From: Ridgeia piscesae
Taxonomy: Eukaryota; Annelida; Polychaeta; Sabellida; Siboglinidae
Length of the DNA stretch: 64,000 bases
Direction: 5' to 3'
Assembly: GCA_025642075.2 (NCBI GenBank)
Contig: JAODUO010000037.1
Location: 1,282,501-1,346,500, forward strand
Position numbers and translations under genes: made by a program. Within the stretch, counting starts at the first letter, position 1, and each line of letters opens with the position of its first letter. The notes under the pieces were generated by a model. It was not told the DNA's origin and made no database searches. It saw only the letters and a list, made by a program, of their open reading frames with translations. This document shows, in pieces, positions 1 through 12,228 of the stretch.

Positions 1-132
1 CAGCAGTAGACGACAAAAATAGTTTATGGGTGTTTCAGCGTATAATAGTTTTTCGTGAGAGTAGGCTACAATTAATGTATCACGGTTTGACACCATGCCT
101 ATTCCATGCAAAGTGGGATATACTAATGCGGG

Positions 133-155
133 CAAAATGGGATCATCCCGTTTTG
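133..155. repeat. Short palindrome
   Basis: Two 11-base arms (CAAAATGGGAT and CATCCCGTTTTG) fold on each other with one mismatch. The same AAAA-TGGGAT / ATCCC-TTTT theme recurs in the palindrome at 704-739, so the two may be related remains of one element. Confidence 0.6.
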
Positions 156-703
156 TCCAGACATGATACCTGTTTAATGATCAACGGAAGTTTCAAATAC
201 GTAACGTCTATGAATAATGGTTACACACCATAAGATATTTATGCACGTTGACTATTTTAGATGTTACCTTTGCTAAAGGTCCATAGGACACTGAACTGTT
301 TAATATTCACTCGTTTGCAACAGTTGTGCGTGTTATGCCGTCCTATTTTTGTATTTATCATTGAAAAACATTAAAAATGCAATTTACTTTGACAATATTA
401 TGCCTGTTTCTGTAGATCGCTTAATTTAACTAGTAGCTCACTAAGTTACACAAATATGTGGGCTATATAGATTACATAATTATACAGGAATAGTAATCCG
501 CCCAAGGTACGGTAGTAAAATTCACAAAGAAGTATAACATTTGGCTTATACGACCTTACCATATCGCATATCTTGGCTATTCTTATTGTAGTTTACTAGT
601 TCGATTTTATCAGTTACTTAAAATAACTATTCTGAATATGTAAGACCACGTCACACTAGCGAATGACACAACTAAATATCCATCCGATATTTCCCGGATC
701 AAA

Positions 704-739
704 ATCCCATTTTACCCGTATATACGGGTAAAACGGGAT
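704..739. repeat. 36-bp near-perfect palindrome
   Basis: Two 18-base arms meet without a loop around GTATATAC; only one base pair is mismatched. The arms run ATCCCATTTTACCCGTAT and its near complement. It could be a hairpin end of a decayed DNA element. No function is assigned. Confidence 0.75.
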
Positions 740-888
740 AGTCTGTATTTATCAACAAATAATAATGTCAACAAAAAACAATACCATGCCCTGTTGTCTT
801 TTGGTGTGTTTGGCCGATACACAACAAACTGTTACTCTAATGCGCAAAATGTGGGTGCGACGAATAGCGGAAGTATAACTCTCCAGCA

Positions 889-1413
889 TTGCCCATTGGA
901 CCTGGAAGAATTATGAGTCAACATGAATGTGGGACTATAAATGACAACGGTGAACGACTGATAGATTTCAGTGGCTTAAACAACTTTCTCATAGGAGGCA
1001 CCCTATTTGCACACAAGAAAATACACAAGCTGACTTGGATATCACCTAACCAAAGAGACAAGAACCACGTTGACCACCTTCTCATCAGTTGCAAGTGGCG
1101 ACGATCCTTACAAGACGTACGTGTGAGAAGAGGAGCGGACATTGGCAGCGATCACCACCTTGTTGTCGCACACATTAAACTGAAACTCAAAAGAACTGGA
1201 ACAGCGATTAGGCTGTTGAAACGGTTCGATGTATCCAAGCTAAAAGATGCTGGGGCCAGACAACAGTTTTTCCTGCAGGTACGCAACCGCTTTGCAGCAC
1301 TAGAATATGTAGACGAAGAAATAAACACAGAAGAAGGAAGCGCAACAAACAAGTGGAGCAGAACTGGAAGGATGTCGTACACACCTACACTGAGACCAGT
1401 AGTGCAGTACTAG
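889..1413 (+). pseudogene. LINE endonuclease, C-terminal fragment
   Basis: The fragment keeps the end of an apurinic-type (EEP) endonuclease: a NDNGERLIDF stretch, KLTWISPN, the HVDHL block and a GSDHHLV motif holding the terminal catalytic Asp-His. The N-terminal catalytic Asn/Glu and the GDLN block are missing. The frame is lost at 1413, and the linker to the reverse transcriptase continues in another frame. It cannot encode an active enzyme. Confidence 0.8.
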
Positions 1414-1454
1414 GACAGAAAAAGAGGAAACACAAAGACTGACTGAGTGAAGAC

Positions 1455-2390
1455 ATGTCGACAGCAATCAATGAGAGAAAACTACTAAAGGCCCAGTGGT
1501 TGAGAAAGCAAAGAACAGACAAGAGAGTCTACATAGACCAATTAGCTGCTGAGGCAGAACGAGTTGCAGCACACCAGGAACAAGACACCGTCTTCAGGAT
1601 CAACAAACAGATCTGTAGATGGTCACGCAACGCAGTTATAAGAGACAAACAAGGACATACGTTGACATCAGACAAAGAGCAAGAAAGAAGATGGGCAGAA
1701 CATTTGGAAGAAGTGTTAAACAGAAACAACCCATCAGATCTACCACACACCCAAGAAGCACACAAGGATCTGGACATCAATGTAGAGCCACCCACTAAGG
1801 AAGAAAGTGTTGCAGCTATTAAGGAACTGAAGAATCAAAAGGCACCAGGCCATGACCAGCTAAATTCAGAGTTATTCAAAACAGACCTAGAACTTGCATC
1901 CAATCGTCTTTTACCCTTATTTGTCACAGTATGGAAAGAAAAGATCATTCCAGAAGTCTGGTGCAAAGGCACAAATATAACATTTCCCAAGAAAGATGAC
2001 CTGACCAACTGCAACAAATACCGAGGCATTACCCTGTTGTCGGTCCCTAGCAAGATACTGTGGATCTCACCAAGCCCTTCTACGAGAACAACACATGCTC
2101 CATAGGACAGTCGGATGTTGCATTCAAAGTAACGTCTGGGGTCAGACAAGGATGTGTGATGTCAGCAGTCCTATTCAACATTGTCATAGACTGGGTTATG
2201 AAGAAAACAATGATGGACACTGATAAGATAGACACTAATAAGATGGACACTGTTCTCCTCCCTCGAGGATATCGACTTCGCAGATGACGAGGCTGTCCTG
2301 TCCCACACGACAAGATTTACAAGAAAAGACAAGTAAACTCAACGACATCAGCCAGAAATTAGGACTAAATATAAACCAAACAAAATCCAA
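1455..2390 (+). pseudogene. LINE reverse transcriptase with internal deletion
   Basis: Residues from 1455 give the linker and RT motifs up to the YRGITLLSVPSKIL block at about 2020-2060. The sequence then jumps to an FYENNTCSIG / SGVRQGCVMS block in another frame (2060-2200), and the DFADD catalytic box lies in a third frame at 2274-2288. About 90 residues expected between these blocks, including motif A with its catalytic Asp, are absent. So this copy is dead through both deletion and frameshifts. Confidence 0.82.
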
Positions 2391-2429
2391 CAATTCAGCA
2401 CAACTGAGAAAGTGACATAAATATTTTAG

Positions 2430-3700
2430 GTGAAAGTACAGATACCTGACACTGGAGAAAGGTAACCCTGATAATATCACTCACACTTATGAAGCCACAC
2501 AGCTGGTGTTGCTGAAGTGACACAGCTGGTGTTGCTGAAGTGACACAGCTGGTGTTGCTGCATGTCCAGATACCCGACACTGGGGAAAAGTAACACTGAA
2601 AATCACTCCCAACTGTGAAAGTCACACAGCTGTTGTAGCTGAAATGGTAGAGACCGTACACAGAAAATATATTATGCTTGTGAAAAGTGAAACCTCAGAT
2701 AAACACACACCACAGTGAACATGACCCAGCTAGGTGCAAGAAAGTAGAAAATGGACACACAACCTTGAGAAACGCGAGCCCCCCAACTTGCCAACGACCT
2801 GTGTGAGCCACAAGAGCAATAGTAATTTAGTATGGTAGCTTACAGACATGATGTCCCAAATCGCTTATGTCCCAAATAGTATGGACGAAGTCCCAACAAC
2901 AAGATACTAGGTAACAATTAAAATATGCAAAGGATGTGAACTTTTTTTTAGAAAAATGCCAACATTAATGCTAACATATCAACAGATTGATGTAAGTCAA
3001 AAGTGCAAAATTAATATTAAATTATAGTACAACTAGGACACATCGTCTAGGACACATATGACTTGGGATACAAAATACATAGGCCAGCATGGGAGTTGTT
3101 TTTGTTTTGTTTTTGTTTTGTTTTATTACTTTATAGAACACATAAAATAGCCGATATCCACGGACAGCGTGCCTTGCAACGCAACCATCACGTGAGCTGA
3201 TCACCCCTAAAACAACATCATAATACCACTCAGACAATCACACACCACATGTCACATAGCTGTGTACACCGAATACCCAGATACTCAACACAGGATCAAT
3301 AAAAAGACTGAGATCACATACAAGACATTGAATATCAAACAGTCGTGTACTGTACCATTCCAGATACCAACACTGGATATGCCACACTGAAAATCACACA
3401 CCATAAAATGAATGTCACCTAGCCATGTACACTAAATAATCAGATATCATACACAGGATAACAAGACCAAGATAATCACATACCCAACAGTGAATATCAA
3501 CCAGTTATTTACCTTACAAATCCAGATATCAACGGCGGATGTATACCACCCTGACAATTACCTACCATAAAGTGAATGTCACATGACAATCACATCATAC
3601 AGTAAATATCACATAGTTGTATACACCGAATAACCAGCTGTATACCCCGAATAACCAGATATCACATCCTGGGAAGCAATACCAAGACAGTCACATAACA
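2430..3700. repeat. Field of degenerate ~110-bp repeats
   Basis: Phrases such as CAGATACC-ACACTGGA, GAATATCA-CAGT and ACACCGAATAACCAGATATCA recur at irregular intervals of roughly 100-120 bases. The copies are too diverged for an exact period. I see no coding potential. A dot plot would define the unit. Confidence 0.5.
2491..2560 (+). repeat. 23-bp tandem repeat, 3 copies
   Basis: The unit holds CACAGCTGGTGTTGCTG and repeats three times with almost no change. It lies just 3' of the LINE remnant, inside a wider field of degenerate related sequence. Confidence 0.85.
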
Positions 3701-4660
3701 GACAAAGCTGCCTCGACATGTACTGTAGCAATAAATGCTAGCGATTGACCAGTTTTGCCAAATAACACCAAAGACCCTTCTGGGTATGAGAGGTTATGAA
3801 TTATGCAAAATTCCTGGGACACTTAGGCACTACTCATAGTGCAGAAACCCGTCCACCCCATCATTTGGACGGGTAAAAACCATTGTTGATGGGTAGAAAT
3901 ATGGATGGATGGGTGGTGGACGGGTAGAAAATGAAGGAGCAAACAAAAGGTGTTCCAAAACCATAGATGTTGTCAGTTATGCCTTAGAAGTGAGTGTAAA
4001 TACTGTCACGTGTGTTTGTAGTCCATTTCAGGGCATCAGACACATTTTAAATTTGTAAACTGGCTTAAGAGTAACATCCATGTGTCCACCAAAACATGTG
4101 TGACTAGCAATGATTTGGTCGTCGTAAAGCCCTGCACTAATCCCAGGGGAGATATATGGAAGGTCAGGTAGCTGTGAATACAACAGAAAGACTTAAGATC
4201 ATCTGCAAGGATTGATATGTCTTAATGTAGCACGTACGTACGATGGGTCGCAAAGAAAACGCTGATTTCATGTAAGCTACCATGTTATTGTTTTGCATAC
4301 AAACTCTTAAATCCCTGAGGTAAAATCCTCCTATAAATCCGGTAACCAGATACGTTTTTTCCGATAGTGTCATAACTATATAAGAGCTGTGTAAGCATTG
4401 CGAGTGACACAGACGAAGGTAGTATTCGTCAATGAACGGAATCCCCCTGCTGTTTCATGACTGTCATACACAACATATGCACCAACCGTTCATGTCACCG
4501 ACAGTCTGGCAATTGTTGTTTTTCCGTGCAGTGGCCGGAGATAAGCATTTAGTGTACAGCTTAGTAAGTGTCCTCGAAATGGTATCTTCAAAATTAACCA
4601 TGAACGAAAGTGTGTGTATGTGTGTGCGTGTGCGTGTACGTTCACATTCACCATACTCAT
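3701..4660. other. Gene-free spacer
   Basis: No exon or known element is recognised. A short GGGTAGAAA-GGATGG-rich run lies near 3840-3935. Confidence 0.5.
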
Positions 4661-5031
<371 letters not shown>

Positions 5032-5298
5032 TATTAGGATGGCAAAAAAATATTTTGGAAATCAACAACGCATACGGCCTAAAAAGAGGAGGTTGGGTAA
5101 GAAAACAACTGTGTTACAATTTCAGTGAAATCCATTGAGATGAATTTGTTTAGAACTTGTCCATTTGACAGTCACATACATTCAATAGTGAACCTATCTA
5201 AACCTAACTCTAAAGAGATTCCTGAAGTCGTCGCAAAGCGTCGTCGCGCATCTTTGAAGACATCACCATTTAAAGTCTATATGTGACAACACCATCAT

Positions 5299-6370
5299 TC
5301 AATGATAGTAGCGCTCTATCGCGGTAGTAGTCTGCACAGAGTGTGGAACAGCACATTCATGACTAGGCCATCCATTCGCTATGAAATCTATGATTGATTT
5401 CATTTCAGGATCTGTCTGATATCGGTAAGACGGTCTTCCAGCGGCGTTCTTGATAGAGACCAGCGGCTTTCTTGATAGAGTATCTGCGATCACGAGTTGC
5501 TTTCCGGGAACGTATTCAACAATCGGATTAAATCGCATGGCCCTCGTCAACAATCGCTAGCAACGCAGCTGTGTGTCATCTAAGCGTTTCGTGTTCATAA
5601 GTGGTACCAACGGTCGACGGTCAGTAAATAGAATTCCTTCAATCCAACGAGATATCTTCGGAATTTCTCGCACGCCCAGACACCTGCAAGCATCTCCTTT
5701 TCGATGTGGGCGTACCGTTGTTCCGCGGTCGTCAGCGTCCTCGACCCGAAGGCGATTGGTTTGAGGACTCCATCGGTAGATTGCACCAGCACAGCACCGA
5801 TTCCGTAACTGCTTGTACCCGCACCCACTACCGTCGGTTTCGTTGAGTCGTAGTATGGCAACGTCGGTGTAATCATCAACAGTTCTTTCGTCTTATCAAA
5901 CGTAGCTTGTTGTGCCTTGTCAGACGACATCAGACTTGAGTAGGTCAGTCATCGGTGTCATCACTAACGACATATCGTACATGAACTTGGCCAGGTACTG
6001 AAACATACCCAACACTGTTCACAGTTCGATTACATTGTTCGGACTTCGGACGTGACAGTTCCAGTAGAGCTTCAACCCTCTCTGGATCTGACTTGATGCC
6101 ACCACCGCCAATCAGGTGACCAAAATACGCCAACTCGGTGTTTCTGAAGACGCATTTCTTTGGGTTGAGTTTCAGGCCCCAGTCGTTGATTATCCTTAGG
6201 ACAGCATTGAGACGGGCGTCGTGTTCTTCCCTGTTATGACCATGAACCAGTATGTCGTCCACGATCACTTCTACCCCGTCCAGTCCTTCGAGTAGTGTCG
6301 ACATCTTGCGTTGGAATATCTCGGGGGCGGACGAAATTCCAAATGGCAGTCTGCAAAATGCATAACATCC
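5299..6370 (-). pseudogene. gypsy pol fragment (reverse transcriptase + RNase H)
   Basis: From high to low coordinates: an FCRLPFGISSAPEIFQ block at about 6370-6310, then VIVDDILVHG carrying the catalytic DD box, the LKLNPKKC and FGHLIG blocks (6304-6100), a frame break near 5945, then the RNase H start with [18 protein letters not shown] and [15 protein letters not shown] (5930-5650). The final piece holds YVPGKQLVIADTLSR (5553-5299). Three frames are needed to read it, so it is a pseudogene. Nothing after the RNase H is left. Confidence 0.88.
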
Positions 6371-6534
6371 AAATGGTGTAATGAAGGTGTGTTTTTACTC
6401 GCACCTCGTTGATACTTTACTCACACCTTGTATATACTTTGCCTAGCACCTTCACACCTGGCACAGCACAGTTGTATATACACACTTATCAGCATCAAAA
6501 TCCAGACTGATGGACTTTGCTGATTACTCACGTG

Positions 6535-6934
6535 GACGGTCCCTTGCCATATCGTTGGTCTGTTCTTTATATTATCGGTATATTGCAAGTGTTTATAGTT
6601 CTCTTGCAAATTTTTCATTTTCATTTGCTAGCTGCTGTCGGCTTTGAAATACACAGCGTTCGTGTATCACATTTCGTTGCGGAATAAAATACTCCGTTAA
6701 CTTGCTCACAAGTGTCCAGTACCTGGTGTCTACTTCTGGCGCAACCAACGTCAATGTGCGAAAGATTCTGTTTGCTTGTTGTCCCCCCATTGCATATAAG
6801 AACGAGTCTCTCTGCACGTCACCCTCTTCTTTGTGGAGCTTTGTTGCGATTCGTCATTTTGCGAATTCGTCCAGCCATTCTAGCCATTCGTTCGGCTTGA
6901 ACGAAAACGCCGCAGGGGGATTACATCTCGCCAT
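6535..6934 (-). pseudogene. gypsy gag fragment
   Basis: A start at 6934-6932 opens a frame reading MARCNPPAAFSF and EWLEWLDEFAK, followed by an in-frame TGA, then RIATKLHKEEGDVQRDSFLY and more capsid-like sequence down to about 6600. A frame change follows, and the match fades near 6535, where a deletion joins it to pol. The position directly after the primer binding site fits a gag start. Confidence 0.75.
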
Positions 6935-6957
6935 CTCAGTTGTAGCAGCAATCACGT

Positions 6958-6975
6958 ATCCCGACTCCGACACCA
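6958..6975 (-). other. Primer binding site, tRNA-Leu-like
   Basis: On the minus strand the 18 bases begin TGGTGTCGGAGTCGGG, the expected complement of a tRNA 3' end with CCA. The TGGTGTC start is typical of elements primed by tRNA-Leu. It abuts the putative LTR end (TTACA) with no gap. Confidence 0.6.
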
Positions 6976-7260
6976 TGTAACGTTTGTAACGTCTGATAAC
7001 AAAGTAAGAATGATTTTATCTCAGGCAAAAATACAACACGTAAATTTGCAGTCCCAGCATGGTTCGTACACAAGCCCCGTAGTACGAAGTCCGAAAAGTC
7101 GATTAAGAAGTGCCACACTGAAATGTTTGTCCTTGTAAATGAAAGAATTCGTGACACACGCCATGATGAACGTACATTTGAAATTTCCGGGCAGAACTTT
7201 TATAATAAGATAATTATACACACAATGCGTATATCACGTAGAGCAAGAACAATTGGCGGG
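6976..7260 (-). repeat. Putative 5' LTR of the gypsy element
   Basis: The inner end is set by the primer binding site. The outer end is a guess, because no second LTR is present in the window to align with. No coding sequence is seen in it. Confidence 0.4.
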
Positions 7261-7304
7261 AGGAGAGAGAGATCTTGACGAAGGAGACTCGTGACGATGG
7301 AGCA

Positions 7305-7905
7305 TTTTGGTAATGAGTTCACGACGATCTTCTATCTCATTGATGCAGCCATCTCTAGCAAAAACATGATCCATGTACTTAGCGAAGACACAGACGTGTT
7401 TATCCTACTGGTGTGTTGATGATTGTATCCGGAGGAGATCGAGTGTACGGTGCAGATGGAGCAGTGGGATAAGACGGTGCTGGCCACAGTGTCTGCAGCA
7501 GCATGCCACACGTGCCCTCAGAAATTGCCCTCATATCCATAGGCCAAGATCAATGCGCTAAACACGTTGCTCATTGAATATTTCCCAGGATAATGCACTG
7601 GGGGAAGTGAGCACGACACAGTCGGATTCGATGGAGACGGCAAAAACCTATTCTTCTTCACAACGCATGGTCAGCCACCAAGGACATCCACGGAGTCTGC
7701 TCGCTTCACACTCTTCACCAAGAAGAAAAGTCCCAAAGTCAAAGCCCTGTCTCCAACATCAACCAGCCACATACTGCGGGCCAATATGTAGGAATCGGCA
7801 GACCAGCAAGCCCCACCTGATGAGTCCGCCGATATCACCGAGTTCAGCTGGGAGACCTGGTATGGCGTCCCAGTTCATGTTAGCGCTTAGGTTGACCTGT
7901 GTGAT
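7305..7905 (+). pseudogene. Decayed ORF of an uncharacterised repeat-associated protein
   Basis: Reading through stops and one or two frame changes gives IHVLSEDTDVFILLV, then METWDK-like and KINALNTLL blocks, a FFFTTHGQPPRTSTESARF block, and a last block containing ADQQAPPDESADITEFSWE. This order resembles a protein found in many copies in invertebrate genomes and usually left uncharacterised. Its SEDTDVF motif is reminiscent of a PIN-like nuclease active site. The match is from memory. At least four stops break it, and a SINE follows its end. Confidence 0.5.
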
Positions 7906-7969
7906 ACACTGTGCGTGTAGAGTTCAGGTCAGGAAATGCAGCACCGAGGTATGTGGCTGCGACAAAGAG

Positions 7970-8240
7970 CCGGGGAGCGGTGGTCCCGCGGTAGAGCGCC
8001 GGACTGTCAATCGAGGGGACGGTGGTTCAATCCCACCTACCGCCGTTTCGAAAGTTAGGCAATTTCTTTACCCCACATTTGCCTGTGTCTTTCGGAAGAG
8101 ACACTAAAAGCCGGTGGTCCCTTCTGTCTGGTGTCTATGCCAGGGGAAGTAAAAGATCCCACACAGGGGGTAAATGTGTAACCTGTAGTGGACTCACAAA
8201 TTCTAGAGAAGAACAACTCCAGCGTTAGCCCAAGTTTGGG
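7970..8240 (+). mobile_element. tRNA-derived SINE
   Basis: The head (7977-8041) has a Pol III A box (TGGTCCCGCGGTAGAGCG) and B box (GGTTCAATCCC), and its ends pair as GCGGT/ACCGC. The body contains TTTCGGAAGAGACACTAAAA followed by GGTCCCTTCTGT, which resembles the conserved centre of Meta-SINEs of invertebrates. The anticodon-like loop contains GTC, but the arm pairs poorly, so it is not a working tRNA gene. The 3' end is uncertain. Confidence 0.7.
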
Positions 8241-8788
8241 CTGTTTGGAAGTAATCACATAAGACCTAAGAATATCGTTCGTACATATCATACAGCAACT
8301 GCTCTGACGAAGACGGCTGCTACACCAACCCAGAAGAGGCTTAGGCTGAAGACAAGGTGGGTGTCCAAATGGAGAATGCTGAAGAAAAGTATTTAGAGGA
8401 TGATAGGATGAAGATGTAGACGATAAGCGTGGAGTACATGAGGATCTCGAGGGTGGTTTTGTTGATCCTGATTACCTGGATGACAAATGAAAATAGGTAA
8501 ATGATTATTATGACGATTATTACACGTTGCCGGCACTTAATAAGATGACATAACCTTATGCGTATAGTTTATTGTGTAAAGCTACTGTTTATATATTGTT
8601 ATATGCATCATTCCTTGTAACATCCCTACGATGACTTTCACACATAACTTAATGCAAGAACATCCCTCCGAGAGAAATCTGAATGCCAATATTAGTAATG
8701 ACATTTGCACAGTTGTTTTCTCATCCGACCTCATCTTTTTAGCCTGCATGCGTGGTTGATTTCAAAAATTATTTTCTCAACAGAATAA
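8241..8788. other. Gene-free spacer
   Basis: No exon, RNA gene or element was recognised between the SINE and the (TA)n tract. Confidence 0.5.

Positions 8789-8860
<72 letters not shown>
8789..8860. repeat. (TA)n microsatellite
   Basis: About 70 bases of uninterrupted TA directly precede the near-complete LINE. Confidence 0.95.
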
Positions 8861-8863
<3 letters not shown>

Positions 8864-8873
8864 TCTGTAGACA

Positions 8874-10310
8874 GTGCACCTACTGCAAGACACATTCGTG
8901 AACATGTCTTGCCCCCCCGCCCCCGTAGAAATATTACTGCTGACGCTCCTGCCTCACATCATACTCTCCCCAGGAGGCCCTCCCTCTCCCAAGTTCAGTA
9001 GAGTTCCTTTGGTCGATGTTTTCGTAACAATCTGTTTTTTACGGGAAAGGGTTGTTAGCCCTTTGCCCAACCCTCATCTTTTCTCAGCCGTCCATAGCAG
9101 TGAAAGCCGTAAAGAAGCTACATCGCAGATACCCTTCTTGTCTTCCAAGAAAATATCAAAAATCGGAACATGGAACGTGAGAACTATGTTCGAAGCAAAC
9201 AAAGCAGCCCAAATAGCAAGGGAACGACGGGCCTACAACATCACAGTATTAGGGCTATGTGAAACGAGGTGGACACAGTCGGGGCAAGTCAGACTGAATA
9301 CGGGAGAAATGATACTGTACTCGGGGCATGAAGAGGAAGACGCACATCACACAGAAGGCGTGGCCTTCATGTTGTCACATGAGGCACAGAATGCTCTCAT
9401 TAGCTGGGAAGCGGCGGGACCAAGGATCATCTATGCCTCGTTCAAAACAAAGAAAGAAAACATCAAGCTCAACATCATTCAGTGCTACGCACCCACAAAC
9501 GACAAGGATGAGGAAACAAAGGAGGACTTTTACAACAAACTGCAAACATTGTGTGACAAACTGAAGAAGGACATGACAATACTCATGGGAGATTTGAACG
9601 CCAAAATCGGATCAGACAACAGCGGGTACGAAGAAGTCATGGGCAGAGAGGGACTTGGCAAAATGAATGAAAATGGCGAGATGTTGGCTGACTTTTGTGC
9701 ATTTAACAACATGATCATCGGAGGCAGCGTGTTCCCGCATCGCAGGATTCATAAGGCAACCTGGGTATCACCAGACCACAAAACAGAAAATCAAATAGAC
9801 CATATCTGCATAGGACGGAAGTTCAGAAGATCAATGCAGGATGTGAGAGTGCAGGGAAGGGCAGATGCAGCCTTAGACCACCATCTAGTGCTGGCCAGAA
9901 TGAAGATGAAACTAAAGAAGAGAGAAGTCAAGAGGAGCACCACAAGGCAGTACAATGTGGACTTCCTAAAGGACAGGCTGACAACAGAGACCTTCCGACT
10001 TACAGTCAGAAAAAAATATGAAGCCCTACAAGATCTTCTTGACGAAGGAAACACGGACATAAACACACAATAGCAACAGATCAAGGAGATGTGGACCAGC
10101 ACATGCAGCGAAGTTCAGGGAAAGAAGAAATACCAACAAAAAGACTGGATTTCTGCAGACACTCTCAACAAAGTGCAAGTGAGGAAGGAAAAGAAAGGTG
10201 CAATTAACAACAGCCGAACGAGACCAGCAAAAACAACAGGAAGAGTACACAGAGGCAAACAGAGCAGTCAAGAACAGCGTAAAAACAGACATCAGCCCAA
10301 GGAAACATGA
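8874..10310 (+). pseudogene. LINE endonuclease (EEP / exonuclease III-like), one stop
   Basis: The enzyme would nick target DNA to prime reverse transcription. Motifs in order: IGTWNVRTM (about 9163), LCETRW (holding the catalytic Glu), IQCYAPTN, MGDLNAKIGS (about 9580), HKATWVSP, QIDHI and ALDHHLV (about 9870). All the usual catalytic boxes are present. The first 95 or so residues before IGTWNVRTM look unstructured and may not be translated. A TAG at 10071-10073 interrupts the frame, which otherwise continues to 10310, where the reading shifts by one base into the reverse transcriptase. Confidence 0.88.
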
Positions 10311-12040
10311 AACAACTGTATGAAATAACAAGAAAATTAGTAGGAAAGTACAAGCGTACAGACAGACCTATCAAAGATAAGAATGGCAATGTACTTACCA
10401 GTGATGAAGACCAGTTGAAGAGATGGAGGGAACATTTTGAAGAACTGCTAAACCGGCCACCACCCCAGAACCGTCCAGACATCACACCAGCTGAAGAAGT
10501 ACTACAGATAAACTGCGAAAGACCAAGTAAGGCAGAGATTGAGAAAGCCATCCATCACATGAAGAGAGGGAAAGCTTCAGGCCCAGACAAAATTCCTGCC
10601 GAGGCAATCAAGGCTGACATAGAGACCTCCACAGAGATACTGCGTGATCTATTGGGGAAGATATGGGAGTAAGAAGAAATACCAACTGAATGGAAAGAAG
10701 GGTACCTCGTGAAGCTCCCAAAGAAAGGAGATATGCAAGATTGTAATAACTACAGAGGGATAATGCTCATATCACTACCCGGAAAGGTCCTCAACAGAGT
10801 CATCTTGGACAGACTGAAGACAGGGGTGGATGCCAAGCTCAGAGACCACCAAGCTGGCTTCCGCAAAGACAGATCATGCACCGACCAAATAGCAACACTG
10901 CGAATCATTGTTGAACAATCCATGGAATGGGCCTCATCCCTGTACATAAACTTTGTAGACTACGAGAAGGCATTTGATACCCTCGACAGAAATACACTGT
11001 GGAAGCTTCTACAGCACTACAGGATACCGAATAAACTTATATCTCTGATAAGAAATAGTTACAAAGATATGGCATGCAGGGTCATTCATGCAGGACAACT
11101 TACAGACTCCTTCATGGTGAAGACAGGAGTGAGGCAAGGATGTCTTCTGTCACCATTCTTATTCCTGCTCGCCATACACTGGATCATGAAAAAGACTACA
11201 AAATATAGAAGAAATGGGATCCAGTGGACACCTTGGAGCCAGTTGGAGGACCTGGACTTTGCGGATGACCTCGCTCTCCTCTCACACAGCCATCAACAAA
11301 TGCAGGAAAAAACAGAGCTACTAAACACAGTGTCAACACAGCTAGGACTCAACATCAACAGAAGCAAGACAAGGATTATGAAAGCCAACACAAAGAACAA
11401 CAACCCCATTACAATGAACGGAGAGCCACTGGAAGAGACAGACTCATTCACATACCTTGGCAGTACAATCAACAAACATGGAGGCACAGCAGAAGACGTC
11501 AAAGCAAGGATACAGAAAGCAAGAGTTGCATTCATGTTGAGAAAAATTTGGAGAGCAAAACAAATCAAAACTAACACCAAACTGAGAATATTCAATTCAA
11601 ATGTCAAGGCAGTTTTACTCTATGTATCAGAGACATGGCGAAGTACACAGAAGACACTAACAAGAATACAGACCTTCATCAACAAATGCCTGCGTAGAAT
11701 CCTACACCTGAAGTGGACAGACAAGATATCCAACACTACACTCTGGAAAATGACCAAGCATCTACCCATAGAAAATGAAATAAAGAAGTGAAAATGGAGG
11801 TGGATAGGACATACACTCAGGAAACCACCAAACACCATCACCCGTCAAGCCATCACATGGAACCCCCCAGGGAAGAGACGAAGAGGTAGGCCACGAAACA
11901 CCTGGCAAAGAGACACGGAAAAAGAAACGAAGGAGATGGGATACACCAGGAGAGAAATGGAGAAGATGGCCACGGACAGAAAACGGTGGCATACCTTGGT
12001 CGATGGCCTATGCTCCCAGCGAGCAAACAGGCATAAGTAA
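10307..12040 (+). pseudogene. LINE reverse transcriptase, two in-frame stops
   Basis: The enzyme would copy element RNA at the nicked target. Blocks in order: YKRTDRPIKDKNGNVLTS, KASGPDKIPAE, NNYRGIMLISLPGK (10745), HQAGFRKDRSCTDQI, FVDYEKAFDTLDR (motif A Asp), TGVRQGCLLSPFLF, LDFADDLALL (catalytic Asp-Asp, 11252), LGLNINRSKT and FTYLGS. After a TGA at 11789-11791 the same frame goes on with RWRWIGHTLRKP and GKRRRGRPRNTW, ending at a TAA at 12038-12040. The other break is a TAA at 10670-10672. All RT motifs are intact, so the inactivation is recent. Confidence 0.92.
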
Positions 12041-12107
12041 GTCCTGCCTCAAATAAAGCATTAGAGTGGATCGACGACTTCTAGACTCAACTAGTGTATT
12101 AAATATA

Positions 12108-12228
12108 TATTTGTGTATGTATATATATATAACATATATATGTATATATATATATATATATATAATATATATGTATATATATATATATATCGTATATATT
12201 AATAATCAGTACCATCTATTAACTGTGA

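Larger units (their letters stand above)
1..888. other. Gene-free AT-rich stretch
   Basis: No exon, RNA gene or recognisable element is seen here. The only structure is two short palindromes, listed separately. Short open frames in this stretch show no resemblance to known proteins. Confidence 0.6.
889..2400 (+). mobile_element. 5'-truncated non-LTR retrotransposon (LINE), decayed
   Basis: This is the 3' half of a LINE of the type annotated in animals as craniofacial development protein 2-like endonuclease plus reverse transcriptase. It starts inside the endonuclease and runs, with frame changes near 1413, 2105 and 2260, to about 2400. The truncated 5' end is usual for LINE insertions. It belongs to the same broad family as the copy at 8861-12060 but is clearly a different lineage, judging by many residue differences. 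RTE/RTE-X is the likely clade; this is from memory of family features and was not tested by a tree. Confidence 0.85.
5299..7260 (-). mobile_element. Decayed Ty3/gypsy LTR retrotransposon
   Basis: Reading on the minus strand from high to low coordinates: a probable 5' LTR (about 7260-6976), a primer binding site directly next to it, a gag fragment (6934-6535), a deletion, then reverse transcriptase and RNase H (6370-5299). Protease, integrase and the 3' LTR are not seen. The gag and pol residues resemble K02A2.6-type gypsy elements of invertebrates. It carries stops and frameshifts throughout. Confidence 0.82.
8861..12060 (+). mobile_element. Near-complete non-LTR retrotransposon (RTE-like LINE)
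   Basis: This 3.2 kb element holds an endonuclease region followed by a reverse transcriptase and a basic C-terminal tail. Only three in-frame stops and one frame change interrupt the reading, so it is young compared with the copy at 889-2400. An AATAAA lies at 12052-12057, and the 3' end passes into a (TA)n tract. No poly(A) tail is seen; microsatellite-like 3' ends are known for RTE-group LINEs. Clade assignment (RTE or RTE-X) is tentative. Confidence 0.9.

Noticed and set aside
7977..8041. Functional tRNA-Asp gene
   Set aside because: A and B boxes and a GTC loop are present, but the anticodon arm pairs poorly and a SINE body follows directly.
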